Shown here: positions 33,381 through 42,616 of the stretch, piece after piece
Layout of the letters: every line of letters begins with the position of its first letter
Position numbering within the stretch: the stretch's first letter is position 1
Assembly: GCA_028284765.1 (NCBI GenBank)
Contig: JANQRA010000003.1
Coordinates: 62,001-126,000 of the forward strand
Source: Acidimicrobiia bacterium
Lineage (GTDB): Bacteria > Actinomycetota > Acidimicrobiia > Spongiisociales > ZC4RG35
Direction: 5' to 3'
DNA length: 64,000 nt
The notes under the pieces: generated by a model
Database searches by the model: none
Told to the model about the DNA's origin: nothing
Seen by the model: the letters and a program-made list of their open reading frames with translations, nothing else
Translations under genes and position numbers: made by a program

Positions 33381-34001
33381 TCAGTTGACGCCGTCGACAC
33401 TCATCGAGGCCAATTCGAGCGCTTCCCCAACGTATCGGTCGACAAGATCTGCGCGGTCGTCGAAGACCGCAGCTGAGAGGATCTTCTGCAGGTCGAGGGT
33501 TTGAAGCCCGGCAAGCTGCGCCATTTGATAGATCGCCACTTCTGGCTCGTCGGAAAGCTCAGGTATGTCTGGTTCTGCTGAGGGGTCAAGGACCGACACC
33601 AGCTGGTAGAGCGCCTGAAGTCGGTCCGACGCCGAGAGCACGGATTCCAGTCCTCTTGTGGTCAACTCGCCTTCGTTGAGCACTGACACTCGAGCGCGGG
33701 GGTATGGGTCCGATGAGAGCCACTCTTCGATCCGAATTCGCTCCTTGCCAACGGATACGAGTGCCACGGTCCCGTCGTCGTTCAGGCCGGAGCCCACGAC
33801 CCGAGCGATCGCCCCGATCTCAAAGGTTCGATTGTCATCCCGAGACTCGATTCCGCGTTCGATCAGGACCACTCCGAACTCGCGATCTCCGTCGATGATG
33901 TCCGCGTACATCTGCAGATAGCGGTCCTCAAACAGGCGCAGCGGAAGCAACATGCCCGGCAGGAGAACCAGGCCGAGAGGAAACATCGGGATCTCTCTCA
34001 T
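33381..34001 (-). CDS. LON-substrate-binding-domain protein
   Basis: A 206-residue stand-alone Lon N-terminal (PUA-like) domain protein. The characteristic start MREIPMFPLGLVLLPGMLLPLRLFEDRYLQM is followed by FGVVLIERG, IGAIARVV and a helical tail. No ATPase or protease domain is present. Function is unknown; such proteins may deliver or bind unfolded polypeptides. ATG 34001 is preceded by TACGAA (34015-34010) at 8 nt; ATG 34007 two codons earlier is an alternative. Confidence 0.85.
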   Translation of the reverse strand: MREIPMFPLGLVLLPGMLLPLRLFEDRYLQMYADIIDGDREFGVVLIERGIESRDDNRTFEIGAIARVVGSGLNDDGTVALVSVGKERIRIEEWLSSDPYPRARVSVLNEGELTTRGLESVLSASDRLQALYQLVSVLDPSAEPDIPELSDEPEVAIYQMAQLAGLQTLDLQKILSAAVFDDRADLVDRYVGEALELASMSVDGVN

Positions 34002-34103
34002 GGTCATTATTCGTAGCCGACCACACTCCAGGATTGCCTTGATTGTGGCCATCGCCTCATGAAGTTGGTCGGTAGTTCCCAATGTCCGTATGATGCCGAG
34101 CCG

Positions 34104-35171
34104 ATGGTCAGAATTCGCCGACGAATTGCACGCATCTCAGCCCTGGTCGGCTCAGCCGTGATTCTCGGGGCTTGCGCATTCACCGGCTCCGATCCTGACC
34201 AGCCTCTCACCACTTTTGAGCCTTCTGGTCCGTTCGCCCGCGAAATCGATGATCTCTTTTGGCTCGTCTTCTGGATAGCAACAGCCGTCTTCGTGCTCGT
34301 GATGGGTGGCCTCGTGGTGATTCTCTTCGCGTTCCGTGATCGCAACAAAGACGGTCAGAAGGAACCAAAACAGCTGCACGGAAACGCCAAACTCGAAGTT
34401 CTCTGGACCGTCATCCCAGCGTTGATCCTGGCCGGCATCGCAGTACCGACCGTTTCGTCGGTCTTCAACCTCACCGAATGTGGGCCGGATGCGATGGAGA
34501 TTGAGGTCATCGGGCACCAGTGGTGGTTCGAGTACTACTACCCCGACTACGGCATCGAGACCGCCAATGTCATGGTGATGCCAGAAGACCAGGAGGTCTG
34601 CGCGTTGATGACATCGGACGATGTCCTCCACAACTTCTGGATCCCGGCCCTGAACGGCAAGCGGTACCTGATCCCTGGCCAGACGACCAATCTTCGCCTA
34701 CAGGCTGATGATCCCGGCGAGTACTGGGGACACTGCGCAGAGTTCTGTGGTCTCTCCCATTCGCTGATGCGCGCTCGGGTGCAGGTGGTGACCGACGCTG
34801 AGTTCGAAGCCTGGGCGGCCGCTCAGCAAGAGCCAGCCGTATGGCCAGCCGAGGGTGAGCCCGGCTACGAGGGCGCGCAAGTCTTCCTCAACAAAGGCTG
34901 TATCCAATGCCACACCGTCAACACTGATAGTGAGGATGGGCCGGCACCCCTCCCTCGTGAGGCGTTCAATGGCCCGGATCTGACGCACTTCGCTTCCCGC
35001 AACACTTTCGCTGGAGCCATTCTCCCTGAGCAGGGTGAGTCGTATGAGGCCAGCTTGAAGCGCTGGCTCGCTGATCCTCCTGAGGTGAAACCGGGAAGCT
35101 TCATGCCCAACCTCGCTTTGACTGAGCAGGAGATTGACGCGCTTATCGTCTGGCTGGAGACCAACGAATGA
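34104..35171 (+). CDS. ctaC: Cytochrome c oxidase subunit II fused to cytochrome c
   Basis: A 355-residue caa3-type subunit. A lipoprotein-like signal (ALVGSAVILGAC) and two membrane helices lead to the CuA domain, with the ligands in DVLHNFWIPALNGKRYLIPG and CAEFCGLSHSLMRARV (about 205-235). A C-terminal class I cytochrome c follows, with haem motif KGCIQCHT (about 270) and axial Met probably in GSFMPNLA. ATG 34104 is preferred over an upstream ATG because TATGAT (34089-34094) ends 9 nt before it and the signal starts correctly. Coupled to ctaD by ATGA. Confidence 0.95.
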   Translation: MVRIRRRIARISALVGSAVILGACAFTGSDPDQPLTTFEPSGPFAREIDDLFWLVFWIATAVFVLVMGGLVVILFAFRDRNKDGQKEPKQLHGNAKLEVLWTVIPALILAGIAVPTVSSVFNLTECGPDAMEIEVIGHQWWFEYYYPDYGIETANVMVMPEDQEVCALMTSDDVLHNFWIPALNGKRYLIPGQTTNLRLQADDPGEYWGHCAEFCGLSHSLMRARVQVVTDAEFEAWAAAQQEPAVWPAEGEPGYEGAQVFLNKGCIQCHTVNTDSEDGPAPLPREAFNGPDLTHFASRNTFAGAILPEQGESYEASLKRWLADPPEVKPGSFMPNLALTEQEIDALIVWLETNE

Positions 35172-37234
35172 CCGCCACCGCAGAGCGCCCTTCAGCCACG
35201 ATCTTCCGACGTCCCAAGTCGACGACGGGATTCTGGGGATGGGTGACGACCGTCGATCACAAGAAGATCGGCATCATGTACGGCTACGCGGCCTTCTTCT
35301 TCTTCATCATCGGTGGGGTAGAAGCTCTTCTTCTCCGTATCCAGCTGACTCAGGCGAACGGGGAGTTCCTGACCGCCGGTGCCTACAACGCCTTGTTCAC
35401 AATGCATGGGACGACCATGGTCTTCCTCTTCGTCATGCCGATATCGGCGGCGTTCATGAACTACCTGATACCTCTGATGATCGGGGCTCGAGACGTCGCA
35501 TTTCCTCGACTCAACGCCCTGTCATGGTGGATCTTCTTCTTCGGTGGCATATTCCTCTACAGCACGTTCATCTTCGGGACCTCGGTAGCACCGGTCAGCC
35601 CTGATGGCATCGTCGGAAACTTGGCGGCTGGAGGTGGCCCTGGCTCGTTCAACTTCTTGGCCGATTCTCCCGATGCGGGGTGGTTCGCCTATCAGCCCAA
35701 CGCCGGTCCTCTCTATTCACCGGGAACGGCGATGGACTATTGGGCGCTCGGCTTGCAGATAATCGGTCTGGCCTCGCTGATCTCTTCGGTCAACTTCATC
35801 GTCACCGTGTTCAACATGAGGGCCAAGGGAATGCGACTCCTTCGCATGCCGGTCTTCGTGTGGATGTCGACCGTGGTTGCCTTCCTACTTCTGTTCTCGC
35901 TTCCGATCATTGCGGTCGCTCTGTTCATGGTGACTTTCGACCGGCAGTTCGGGACTCTGTTCTTTGCTCCTGTCGGTGGTGGCGATCCGATTCTGTGGCA
36001 GCACCTGTTCTGGCTGTTTGGTCACCCTGAGGTCTACATCCTGATCCTGCCGGCGATGGGAATCGTCTCCGAGGTTCTGCCGGTGTTCAGTCGCAAGCCG
36101 TTGTTCGGATATTCCGCAGTTGTCTTTGCCGGGGCTGCCATTGCTTTCCTCGGCTTCGGCGTGTGGGCCCACCACATGTTCGCTTCCGGTATCACCCCCG
36201 TTGCCCAGGCTGCCTTTGGGTTGGCCACTATGACCATCGCCATCCCCACCGGTATCAAGATCTTCAACTGGATGGGGACGATGTGGGGAGGACGATTACG
36301 TTTCACCACTCCGATGCTGTTCGCGTTCGGATTCGTAGGGATGTTCACGATCGGTGGCCTGTCGGGAGTGACGCACGCAATCGTCCCGTCGGACTGGCAA
36401 CAGACGGATACCTATTACATCGTCGCCCACTTCCACTACGTCCTCTTTGGCGGTGCAGTGTTCGGCCTGTTCGCTGGCCTCTACTACTGGTTCCCCAAGC
36501 TCACGGGCCGTGTGATGAACTCCAGGTTGGGCAAAGCCCACTTCTGGCTCCAGTTCATCGGTTTCAACCTGACCTTTGCCCCGATGCACTGGCTCGGCCT
36601 TCAGGGCATGGTGAGAAGGACTTGGAAGTACGCGCCTGAAGCCGGACTCGAGACGTGGAACGTCGCCGTCACAGTTGGCGCCTTCACCATTGCTGCCTCA
36701 CTTCTGATCTTCATGTACAACTGGTACACGTCGAAACGCCGCGGTGAGCCTTCGGGTCTCGACCCTTGGGATGCGAGGACCATCGAGTGGACGATTCCCA
36801 ACCCCACACCTGAGTACAACTTCGCCAAAGCCCCCGTGGTCGATCGTCTCGACAACTTCTGGCACATGAAGTACAACGAAGACGAGGAGGGTCGTGCGGT
36901 TCGCAAGCCGGATGCTGACGAGCTGATCGAGCGTCTCGAGTATGAAGGGCTAAACCCCGAAGCTCCGATCCATCTGCCGGCTCCGTCTTACTTCCCGATC
37001 ATGATGTCGGCCGGGATCCCACTGGTGTTCTACGGCATCATCTATCACACCACCGTTTGGGGTAAGGCCTTGATCGTCATTGGTGCCTTGGTCACCCTCG
37101 CCGCTCTCATTGGATGGGGTATGGAACCTCTGGAGGAACCACACGAGGCCCATGACGACGCGTCTTCGTCTGGCGATGAAGACGAAGATGTCGATGAGTT
37201 GGAGGCGGAGATGGAAGAGATCCTCGATGAGTGA
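35168..37234 (+). CDS. ctaD: Cytochrome c oxidase subunit I, long form
   Basis: The catalytic haem a / a3-CuB subunit, 688 residues. Ligand motifs are FTMHGTTMVFLF (low-spin haem), GHPEVYILILP (CuB His and cross-linked Tyr), WAHHMFASG, and HFHYVLFGGAVFG. After the twelve core helices there is an extension (about 560-688) with two more hydrophobic segments (MMSAGIPLVFYGIIY and ALIVIGALVTLAALIGWG) and a very acidic tail ending DELEAEMEEILDE. The subunit III start lies inside the last codons. Confidence 0.95.
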   Translation: MTATAERPSATIFRRPKSTTGFWGWVTTVDHKKIGIMYGYAAFFFFIIGGVEALLLRIQLTQANGEFLTAGAYNALFTMHGTTMVFLFVMPISAAFMNYLIPLMIGARDVAFPRLNALSWWIFFFGGIFLYSTFIFGTSVAPVSPDGIVGNLAAGGGPGSFNFLADSPDAGWFAYQPNAGPLYSPGTAMDYWALGLQIIGLASLISSVNFIVTVFNMRAKGMRLLRMPVFVWMSTVVAFLLLFSLPIIAVALFMVTFDRQFGTLFFAPVGGGDPILWQHLFWLFGHPEVYILILPAMGIVSEVLPVFSRKPLFGYSAVVFAGAAIAFLGFGVWAHHMFASGITPVAQAAFGLATMTIAIPTGIKIFNWMGTMWGGRLRFTTPMLFAFGFVGMFTIGGLSGVTHAIVPSDWQQTDTYYIVAHFHYVLFGGAVFGLFAGLYYWFPKLTGRVMNSRLGKAHFWLQFIGFNLTFAPMHWLGLQGMVRRTWKYAPEAGLETWNVAVTVGAFTIAASLLIFMYNWYTSKRRGEPSGLDPWDARTIEWTIPNPTPEYNFAKAPVVDRLDNFWHMKYNEDEEGRAVRKPDADELIERLEYEGLNPEAPIHLPAPSYFPIMMSAGIPLVFYGIIYHTTVWGKALIVIGALVTLAALIGWGMEPLEEPHEAHDDASSSGDEDEDVDELEAEMEEILDE

Positions 37235-37853
37235 TTTAGCCCACGACGTAGACCTCGGCCATCACGAGGAGCACGAGTCGACGGGTATCGAGAACCGGAA
37301 GCTCGGAATGTGGGTCTTCCTCAGCTCTGAGTTCCTCTTCTTCGGCGCTCTGATCACCAACTATCTGCTCTATTCGAATCGCAGCGGTTTCGATGGCACC
37401 TATCCGGCTGAGATCTACGACATCCCTTTCACCTCGGTGTCGTCGTTTGTGCTGCTGATGTCGTCACTGACGATGGTTCTGGCACACAATGCCCTCAGTA
37501 GGAAAGACCAGAACGGTGCCCGCACCTGGCTGTTCGCCACTGCCGCTCTAGGTGCCGTGTTCCTCGGAGGCCAGGTCTTTGAGTTCACTGAGTTCGTTGT
37601 TGTCTACGACATGACCCTCTCCACCAACCCGGCCGCTTCAGCCTTCTACGTACTCACCGGCTTCCACGGTGTTCACGTGGCAATCGGTGTGATCATGCTG
37701 TTGTCGCTCTGGGGCATCTCCCGGCGACAGGGATCTCTGAGTGAGAAGCAGGGGATGAACCTCGAACTGGTCGGCCTCTACTGGCACTTCGTGGACATCA
37801 TCTGGATCGTGATCTTCACCGTCGTCTACCTTCTCTCGGTACCACCGACATGA
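37227..37853 (+). CDS. ctaE: Cytochrome c oxidase subunit III
   Basis: A 208-residue five-helix form lacking the first two helices of mitochondrial subunit III, as is usual in actinobacteria. Motifs: GMWVFLSSEFLFFGALITNYLLY with the conserved Glu, FYVLTGFHGVHVAIGV and YWHFVDIIWIVIFTVVYL. ATG 37227 overlaps the end of ctaD by 8 nt, and the stop overlaps the next gene as ATGA. Confidence 0.95.
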   Translation: MSDLAHDVDLGHHEEHESTGIENRKLGMWVFLSSEFLFFGALITNYLLYSNRSGFDGTYPAEIYDIPFTSVSSFVLLMSSLTMVLAHNALSRKDQNGARTWLFATAALGAVFLGGQVFEFTEFVVVYDMTLSTNPAASAFYVLTGFHGVHVAIGVIMLLSLWGISRRQGSLSEKQGMNLELVGLYWHFVDIIWIVIFTVVYLLSVPPT

Positions 37854-38155
37854 GCGAACACGCCCATCATCCAACTCCGGCCCAGTACTGGAGGATTGCC
37901 GGGTTCTTGGCGATCCTCACCGCCATCGAGGTGGCGCTCTATTACGTCGAACAGGAGTATGAGCTCGGGTTCCTCAACGCAGCCATGCTTCTGGCCTTGT
38001 CGACGGTCAAGTTCATCGTGGTCGTCGGCTGGTTCATGCACGTTAAGTACGAGAAGCCAATGATCAGCAGGTTCTTCACCGCAGGCTTCGTGTTGGCAAT
38101 CGGCCTCTACCTGGTGGTCCTGGCGGCGATGGGTGTCGTCGTCGTACGCGGCTAG
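37850..38155 (+). CDS. ctaF: Cytochrome c oxidase subunit IV (prokaryotic)
   Basis: A 101-residue protein with three membrane helices. YWRIAGFLAILTAIEVALYYVEQEYELG, LLALSTVKFIVVVGWFMHVKYEK and LYLVVLAAMGVVVVRG follow the pattern of bacterial COX4 proteins. It closes the oxidase operon, joined to ctaE by ATGA. Confidence 0.85.
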   Translation: MSEHAHHPTPAQYWRIAGFLAILTAIEVALYYVEQEYELGFLNAAMLLALSTVKFIVVVGWFMHVKYEKPMISRFFTAGFVLAIGLYLVVLAAMGVVVVRG

Positions 38156-38162
38156 CAATTGC

Positions 38163-38197
38163 GAACCCTGGGTTCCTGCCTTCGCATAGCGAAGGCA
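38163..38197 (+). terminator. Tandem hairpins after the oxidase operon
   Basis: TGCCTTCGC (38177-38185) and GCGAAGGCA (38189-38197) form a perfect 9-bp stem with an ATA loop. Immediately before it GAACC (38163-38167) can pair with GGTTC (38171-38175). No T-tract follows, so termination may be intrinsic but weak. Confidence 0.55.
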
Positions 38198-38267
38198 GCA
38201 GCCCTCAGAATGCGTCACCGAACTCTGAGTCGTCGCGTTCGTCCGAGCCTGGTAGAAACACGCTGAT

Positions 38268-39356
38268 ATGGACACACCACTCGAACCGGGCCGGTTCTTC
38301 CTTCCGGGCCCAACGGAAGTTCACCCAGACGTACTAGCTGCCCAGAACGCACCGATGATCGGGCATCGGGGCAAACAGATCCAAGAGCTTATGTCGGGGA
38401 TCAACGAAGGTCTCAAACCGGTGTTTCAAACCACAGGTGATGTGATCGTCTCGACCTCGTCCGCAACTGGCTTGATGGAGGCTGCGGTTCGCAACGGGAC
38501 CAAAGGTGGTCGCGTTCTCAGTTTGGTGAATGGTGCGTTCTCCAAGCGATTTGCAGCTATTGCTGAATCCTGTGGGATCGATACCGAGGTCTGGGAAGTC
38601 GAGTGGGGGACCATCCACGACCCCAGCGAGTTGAGCAAGAGGCTCGCTGCACACCCGTACGACGCAGTGACTCTGTCACAGTCTGAGACCTCGACCGGTG
38701 CACTCCAGGACCTCGAAGCCATCGCCGAAGTCACCGGCCAGCACGCCGAGACGTTCTTGCTCGTCGACTCAGTAACGGGAATCGGTGGCGTCGAGACCCA
38801 TTCAGACGATTGGGGAATCGAGTTCATCCTCACCGGTTCGCAGAAGGCCCTTGCGCTTCCTCCGGGCTTGGCTTTTGGATTGGCTTCCCAATCCATGCTT
38901 GATCGTTCGGCTGAGTCGAAAGACAAAGGCTGGTACTTCGATCTGGCGAGACTGGCCAAGAGCCTCACCAAGCACGAAACCCCAGCGACTCCGGCGGTCT
39001 CCCTGCTGTACGCGCTCGACCTACAGCTGAAGCGCATCGCTGCCGAGACGATGGAGGCCCGATGGGAGCGACATAAGGCAATGCAGCGTCGGACGATCGA
39101 GTGGATCGAAGAGATGAAGGCCTCGGGAGCCCCGGTTGACGTGTTTGCCGCAGAGGGCCAGCGGTCTCCGACCGTCACCTGCGTCGCGACTGACCAATCG
39201 GTGAGCGCGGTAGCGGAGATGAAACGGCGTGGCTGGGTCGTCGGCGGCGGATATGGTCCACTTAAGGAGTCAACGCTGCGAATCGGGCACATGGGCGATC
39301 ACACTCTCGAGGAGCTCGAAGCTCTGCTGGCCGAACTGACTGAAGTGTTCTCGTGA
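38268..39356 (+). CDS. Class V aminotransferase (serine-glyoxylate/alanine-glyoxylate type)
   Basis: A 362-residue PLP enzyme. FFLPGPTEVHPDVL, the phosphate-binding STSSATGLMEAAVRNG, LLVDSVTGIGGVETHSDDWGIEF and the PLP-Lys motif TGSQKALALPPGLAFG are clear. The gene is joined by GTGA to a phosphoglycerate-dehydrogenase homologue, so it may act as the phosphoserine aminotransferase of a non-canonical serine pathway, as proposed for archaea and some bacteria. A glyoxylate role is the alternative. Confidence 0.85.
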   Translation: MDTPLEPGRFFLPGPTEVHPDVLAAQNAPMIGHRGKQIQELMSGINEGLKPVFQTTGDVIVSTSSATGLMEAAVRNGTKGGRVLSLVNGAFSKRFAAIAESCGIDTEVWEVEWGTIHDPSELSKRLAAHPYDAVTLSQSETSTGALQDLEAIAEVTGQHAETFLLVDSVTGIGGVETHSDDWGIEFILTGSQKALALPPGLAFGLASQSMLDRSAESKDKGWYFDLARLAKSLTKHETPATPAVSLLYALDLQLKRIAAETMEARWERHKAMQRRTIEWIEEMKASGAPVDVFAAEGQRSPTVTCVATDQSVSAVAEMKRRGWVVGGGYGPLKESTLRIGHMGDHTLEELEALLAELTEVFS

Positions 39357-40312
39357 AACATCGGATTCTGGCGACCGACAAGGTCTCAACCGCCGGCCTC
39401 ACTCCATTTGAGGATTCGCAATTCGAGGTGACCTCGATCGATGACTCCTCATCCGCCGAGTTCGCCGAAGCTCTGTCACAGGTAGATGGGCTGATTGTTC
39501 GGAGCGCAACCAAGGTCACGTCGGAGATGCTCGAGGGGGCCGGACAGCTCAAGGCAATTGGAAGGGCTGGGGTTGGTGTCGACAACGTCGACATTCCCGC
39601 CGCCTCCGCGAAGGGCATTGCAGTCTTCAATGCTCCTGGCGGTAACACGAACGCGGCAGCTGAGCTGACAGTTGGGTTGATGCTCTCCACGGCCCGCAAC
39701 ATCCCTGCGGCCAATGCTTCGTTGTTGGCTGGTAAGTGGGACCGGGCCACATTCCGCGGGGTGGAGCTGAGGGGCAAGACTCTGGGCCTCATCGGTGCTG
39801 GGCGCATTGGGACCGAGGTCGGCATGCGGTGTCTTGCTTTTGGCATGAATGTGATTGTCTACGACCCTTATCTCACCCAAACCCGCATCAGCGAGATCCA
39901 GTCTCCGGTCACTGACCTCGACAATGTTCTCGAAAGCGCCGATTTCATCTCGATCCACGTTCCAATGAGCGACGAAACTCGTGGTCTGATCGGGTCGGAG
40001 GCTCTGTCCAAGATGAAGGACACGGCGTTCCTGATCAACGCATCGCGCGGAGGCGTCGTGGACGAGGGCGCCCTGGTTCAAGCTCTAAAGGAAGGAACCA
40101 TCGCCGGCGCAGCTTTGGACGTCTATGTGAACGAACCTTTGCAGTCCGACAGCCCTCTACGCGAGGCCCCGAACCTCGTTCTGACGCCTCACCTCGGCGC
40201 AGCGACCCACGAAGCCCAATTGGGCGTGGCGACAGAGGTGGCGGAGAAGATACGAGCGTTGCTCCTCGAAGGAGCCAAGGGCGCTGCGCTCAACGCAGCC
40301 GATCTCGACTAG
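39353..40312 (+). CDS. D-3-phosphoglycerate dehydrogenase-like 2-hydroxyacid dehydrogenase, short form
   Basis: A 319-residue NAD enzyme. RAGVGVDNVDIPAASAKGIAVFNAPGGNTNAAAEL, the nucleotide loop GLIGAGRIGTEVGMR, FLINASRGGVVDEGAL and the catalytic His in LTPHLGAATHEAQ place it in the SerA group. It has no ACT or intervening regulatory domain, so serine feedback of the usual kind is absent. The GTG start overlaps the aminotransferase stop. Its stop shares CTAG with the convergent membrane-protein gene. Confidence 0.85.
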   Translation: MKHRILATDKVSTAGLTPFEDSQFEVTSIDDSSSAEFAEALSQVDGLIVRSATKVTSEMLEGAGQLKAIGRAGVGVDNVDIPAASAKGIAVFNAPGGNTNAAAELTVGLMLSTARNIPAANASLLAGKWDRATFRGVELRGKTLGLIGAGRIGTEVGMRCLAFGMNVIVYDPYLTQTRISEIQSPVTDLDNVLESADFISIHVPMSDETRGLIGSEALSKMKDTAFLINASRGGVVDEGALVQALKEGTIAGAALDVYVNEPLQSDSPLREAPNLVLTPHLGAATHEAQLGVATEVAEKIRALLLEGAKGAALNAADLD

Positions 40313-41472
40313 ATCAGCTGGACGACGGCCGCTTCTGAGTGGTCGTCATCTTCTGAGTGACCCTCGTCAGCGGTGGCGAACAACACGGCGAGGATGATGA
40401 TGAGAACGACGCCTATCCCCGCAACGGCGACCATCACATCTCCGAAGGAGATCTTCATCTCTGGTTGGTTGCCGGACAGAGCAGCGAATCCCAGGATTCC
40501 GCTCGCGGCAACTATCGCCACGATGGCACCTCCTGCACCGGGGAGCAGATGGTTTGACTCCAAGAGCGCCCAGGCAAACGGGAGAACCAGAAGGAGCAGC
40601 ATCACCAGGCCCACCAATGGGATGCCAAAGGCGCCTCCGAGTCTGCCCTTCACCTGATCGACCTCTGCGGCTTCTTCTTCATCAACGGCGACAGGAACTC
40701 CCAGCAGTTGGGGCACGGCTGCAGTCAAGGCACCGAGGATGGCGCCACCGATCACCATGACTCCGAGGGTGGCCAGAACGGGTAGCTGAGTGACCTCAGG
40801 ATCCGAGCCCTCGACGACGGTGCCGAATGCGGTGAGCACGGCACCACCTGCGATTCCGAGGATCAGCCCTACAAACGCTCCGATCCAGGCTGTCCCTGCC
40901 TTGGAAGTCGAGAGTTGCATCGCCGGATCCGTCCAAGCGGTGACCGAGCGTGACATTCCGGCGACCACTGCGCCGAACACCACGCTGACCAGGGCCACGC
41001 CAATCATCACCCAGAAAGGGTTGACCTGAACGATGGGGCCTGTGTCTTCCACCACCAGTGTGTTTGTGGACCAGAACGCTGTCGCTGTCAGAAAGCCTGC
41101 AATTCCCAAGGCCGCGCCGGTCCAGGCTCCGATCCGCACAGCAGTTGCGACTCGGCGACTCAGGGGCACCGGCTCGAGATCTATTTCCGGTTCGGGCTCC
41201 GGCAGTGGAGCTGATACGGGCTCGGGCACGTCTATGACAGCGACGGCGACGGCGGCCGGTTCTGGCTCAGCAGCAGGTTCTGGAGCGGCGGCCGGCTCCG
41301 GATCGGGTGTTGCGGCAGGCGCCGCGGCGGCGACCGGTTCTCCTCCGCCCCATGCGCTCAGAACGTCGTCAACCGAGGTGCCGTTGGCAGCAGCCCGGGC
41401 TGCTGCCGAGCGTTGCACTAGCTCAGCAGGTGTGCCCAGGGCCGAGGCTGCTGATTGGAGGAGGTCGCTCAC
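40309..41472 (-). CDS. Membrane protein with N-terminal helical domain and Pro/Glu/Ala linker
   Basis: A 387-residue protein. Residues 1-42 (VSDLLQSAASALGTPAELVQRSAAARAAANGTSVDDVLSAWGG) look like a small three-helix domain, weakly reminiscent of peripheral-subunit-binding domains. A low-complexity Ala/Pro/Glu linker (about 45-110) leads to about eight hydrophobic segments and an acidic tail with His. GTG 41472 is supported by TAAAGT (41486-41481) 8 nt upstream. I recognise no family and assign no function. Confidence 0.65.
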   Translation of the reverse strand: MSDLLQSAASALGTPAELVQRSAAARAAANGTSVDDVLSAWGGGEPVAAAAPAATPDPEPAAAPEPAAEPEPAAVAVAVIDVPEPVSAPLPEPEPEIDLEPVPLSRRVATAVRIGAWTGAALGIAGFLTATAFWSTNTLVVEDTGPIVQVNPFWVMIGVALVSVVFGAVVAGMSRSVTAWTDPAMQLSTSKAGTAWIGAFVGLILGIAGGAVLTAFGTVVEGSDPEVTQLPVLATLGVMVIGGAILGALTAAVPQLLGVPVAVDEEEAAEVDQVKGRLGGAFGIPLVGLVMLLLLVLPFAWALLESNHLLPGAGGAIVAIVAASGILGFAALSGNQPEMKISFGDVMVAVAGIGVVLIIILAVLFATADEGHSEDDDHSEAAVVQLI

Positions 41473-41535
41473 GTTTCGGCACTTTAGCGAGGCTTCAGGC
41501 AAGCAATGCCGTCAAAGCGATATCGCGACAAAGTG

Positions 41536-42204
41536 TCAGAAGCCGTGCTTCTGTCCCTCCCAAGGTGGCGGAGCCCCAGCCTCGAATTCCTCGACAGATG
41601 GGCCCTCGAGAGCTTCGATCCAACGCCTACCAAGCCAGTAGGTTGCAACCAGCAGAAGCAGCAGCGCGGGCCAACCCAGGGCGACTCTGACGACTCCAAG
41701 CCATTCGACTTCCTCGTCCACAAAGAGCCTCCATTGGACGAAGGTTCTTGCTCCGAAGAAGAGCGCCCAGATGATCGTCGTCCGCGAGTAGGCCGGGCGC
41801 ACCCGGTCATGCCAATACCAATCTAGAGGCCATCCTCTGGTGAGCCAGCTGGTGAATGCAACCAGGGGTCGCTTGGCTGGTATCGAGATAACCAAGGCCG
41901 CAGTGGTGAGAGCACCGCTGATGATTCCGGGAAGGAAGAAGTCCTCAGCCTCACCCGATCTAAGGGCCAGAATCGCGGCGAGCAGGGTTCCGAACAGCCC
42001 GGCAATTGCGAACCTGATCGGGTTTCCACGGGATAGTCGCCAACCGGTGATTGCCACGGCTGAGCCGAGTCCGGCGATGGCGGCCGGTCCGACTCCCCAG
42101 ATGTTGTTGATCAACACGAACAAGAGCGGGGGGAGGATCCCGTCAGCAATACCGACCCGGCCGGATATCAGCTCTCGGAGCTCTCCGCGAATCTCTGATA
42201 CCAC
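41536..42204 (-). CDS. DUF3159 family membrane protein
   Basis: A 222-residue protein with about five or six membrane segments. GRVGIADGILPPLLFVLINNIWG at the start and RPAYSRTTIIWALFFGARTFVQWRLF in the second half match DUF3159, an actinobacterial family without assigned function. It starts at GTG, 4 nt after the end of the upstream leftward gene, so it belongs to the LLM oxidoreductase operon. Confidence 0.8.
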   Translation of the reverse strand: MVSEIRGELRELISGRVGIADGILPPLLFVLINNIWGVGPAAIAGLGSAVAITGWRLSRGNPIRFAIAGLFGTLLAAILALRSGEAEDFFLPGIISGALTTAALVISIPAKRPLVAFTSWLTRGWPLDWYWHDRVRPAYSRTTIIWALFFGARTFVQWRLFVDEEVEWLGVVRVALGWPALLLLLVATYWLGRRWIEALEGPSVEEFEAGAPPPWEGQKHGF

Positions 42205-42208
42205 GTCT

Positions 42209-42616
42209 TCAGGCCCGCTCCACGCCCAACAGCAACTCCCTCGGGTTGTCCGAGGTGAATGCCGCCATGGCCAGGTACACCCCAGCTGTCAGATTGCCCA
42301 GGACCACCAGCAGCATCCACCAGCCGATGATCTTGGGCCAGCTGGACTCCCGGAAAGCAATCCATGCGCCAAACATGGCAAAACCGAGGTAGAGATCGAT
42401 CAGGGTCACCTTGCCCCAGGCAAGGCCAAGGATCTCGCTTCCTTCGGCACCGAAGTCACCCGAAGCGAAACCAAACGCAATCGCCCCGGCCATGCCGAGG
42501 ACCACGACGACTGAAAGAGCCCTAACAGCGACCATCAAATGTCGATTCGTAGCCCTGCTGGCATCCGGATCATCTGATCCGCTCTCAGCCGGCGTTGCGC
42601 TCGTCTCTCCAAGCAA
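42209..42616 (-). CDS. Small membrane protein, DUF1475-like
   Basis: Up to 135 residues with three hydrophobic segments: ALSVVVVLGMAGAIAFGF, VTLIDLYLGFAMFGAWIAF and IIGWWMLLVVLGNLTAGVYLAM. The WGKVTLIDLYLGF motif suggests DUF1475. The start is uncertain: TTG 42616 overlaps the LLM gene by 32 bp, while ATG 42535 would give 108 residues and follows TACGAA. No function is known. Confidence 0.6.
   Translation of the reverse strand: MLGETSATPAESGSDDPDASRATNRHLMVAVRALSVVVVLGMAGAIAFGFASGDFGAEGSEILGLAWGKVTLIDLYLGFAMFGAWIAFRESSWPKIIGWWMLLVVLGNLTAGVYLAMAAFTSDNPRELLLGVERA

Noticed and set aside
41033-41641. Rightward open frame rich in Gly/Ser/Ala repeats
   Set aside because: It is the complement of the Pro/Glu/Ala linker of the leftward membrane-protein gene, which has a supported start and membrane helices.
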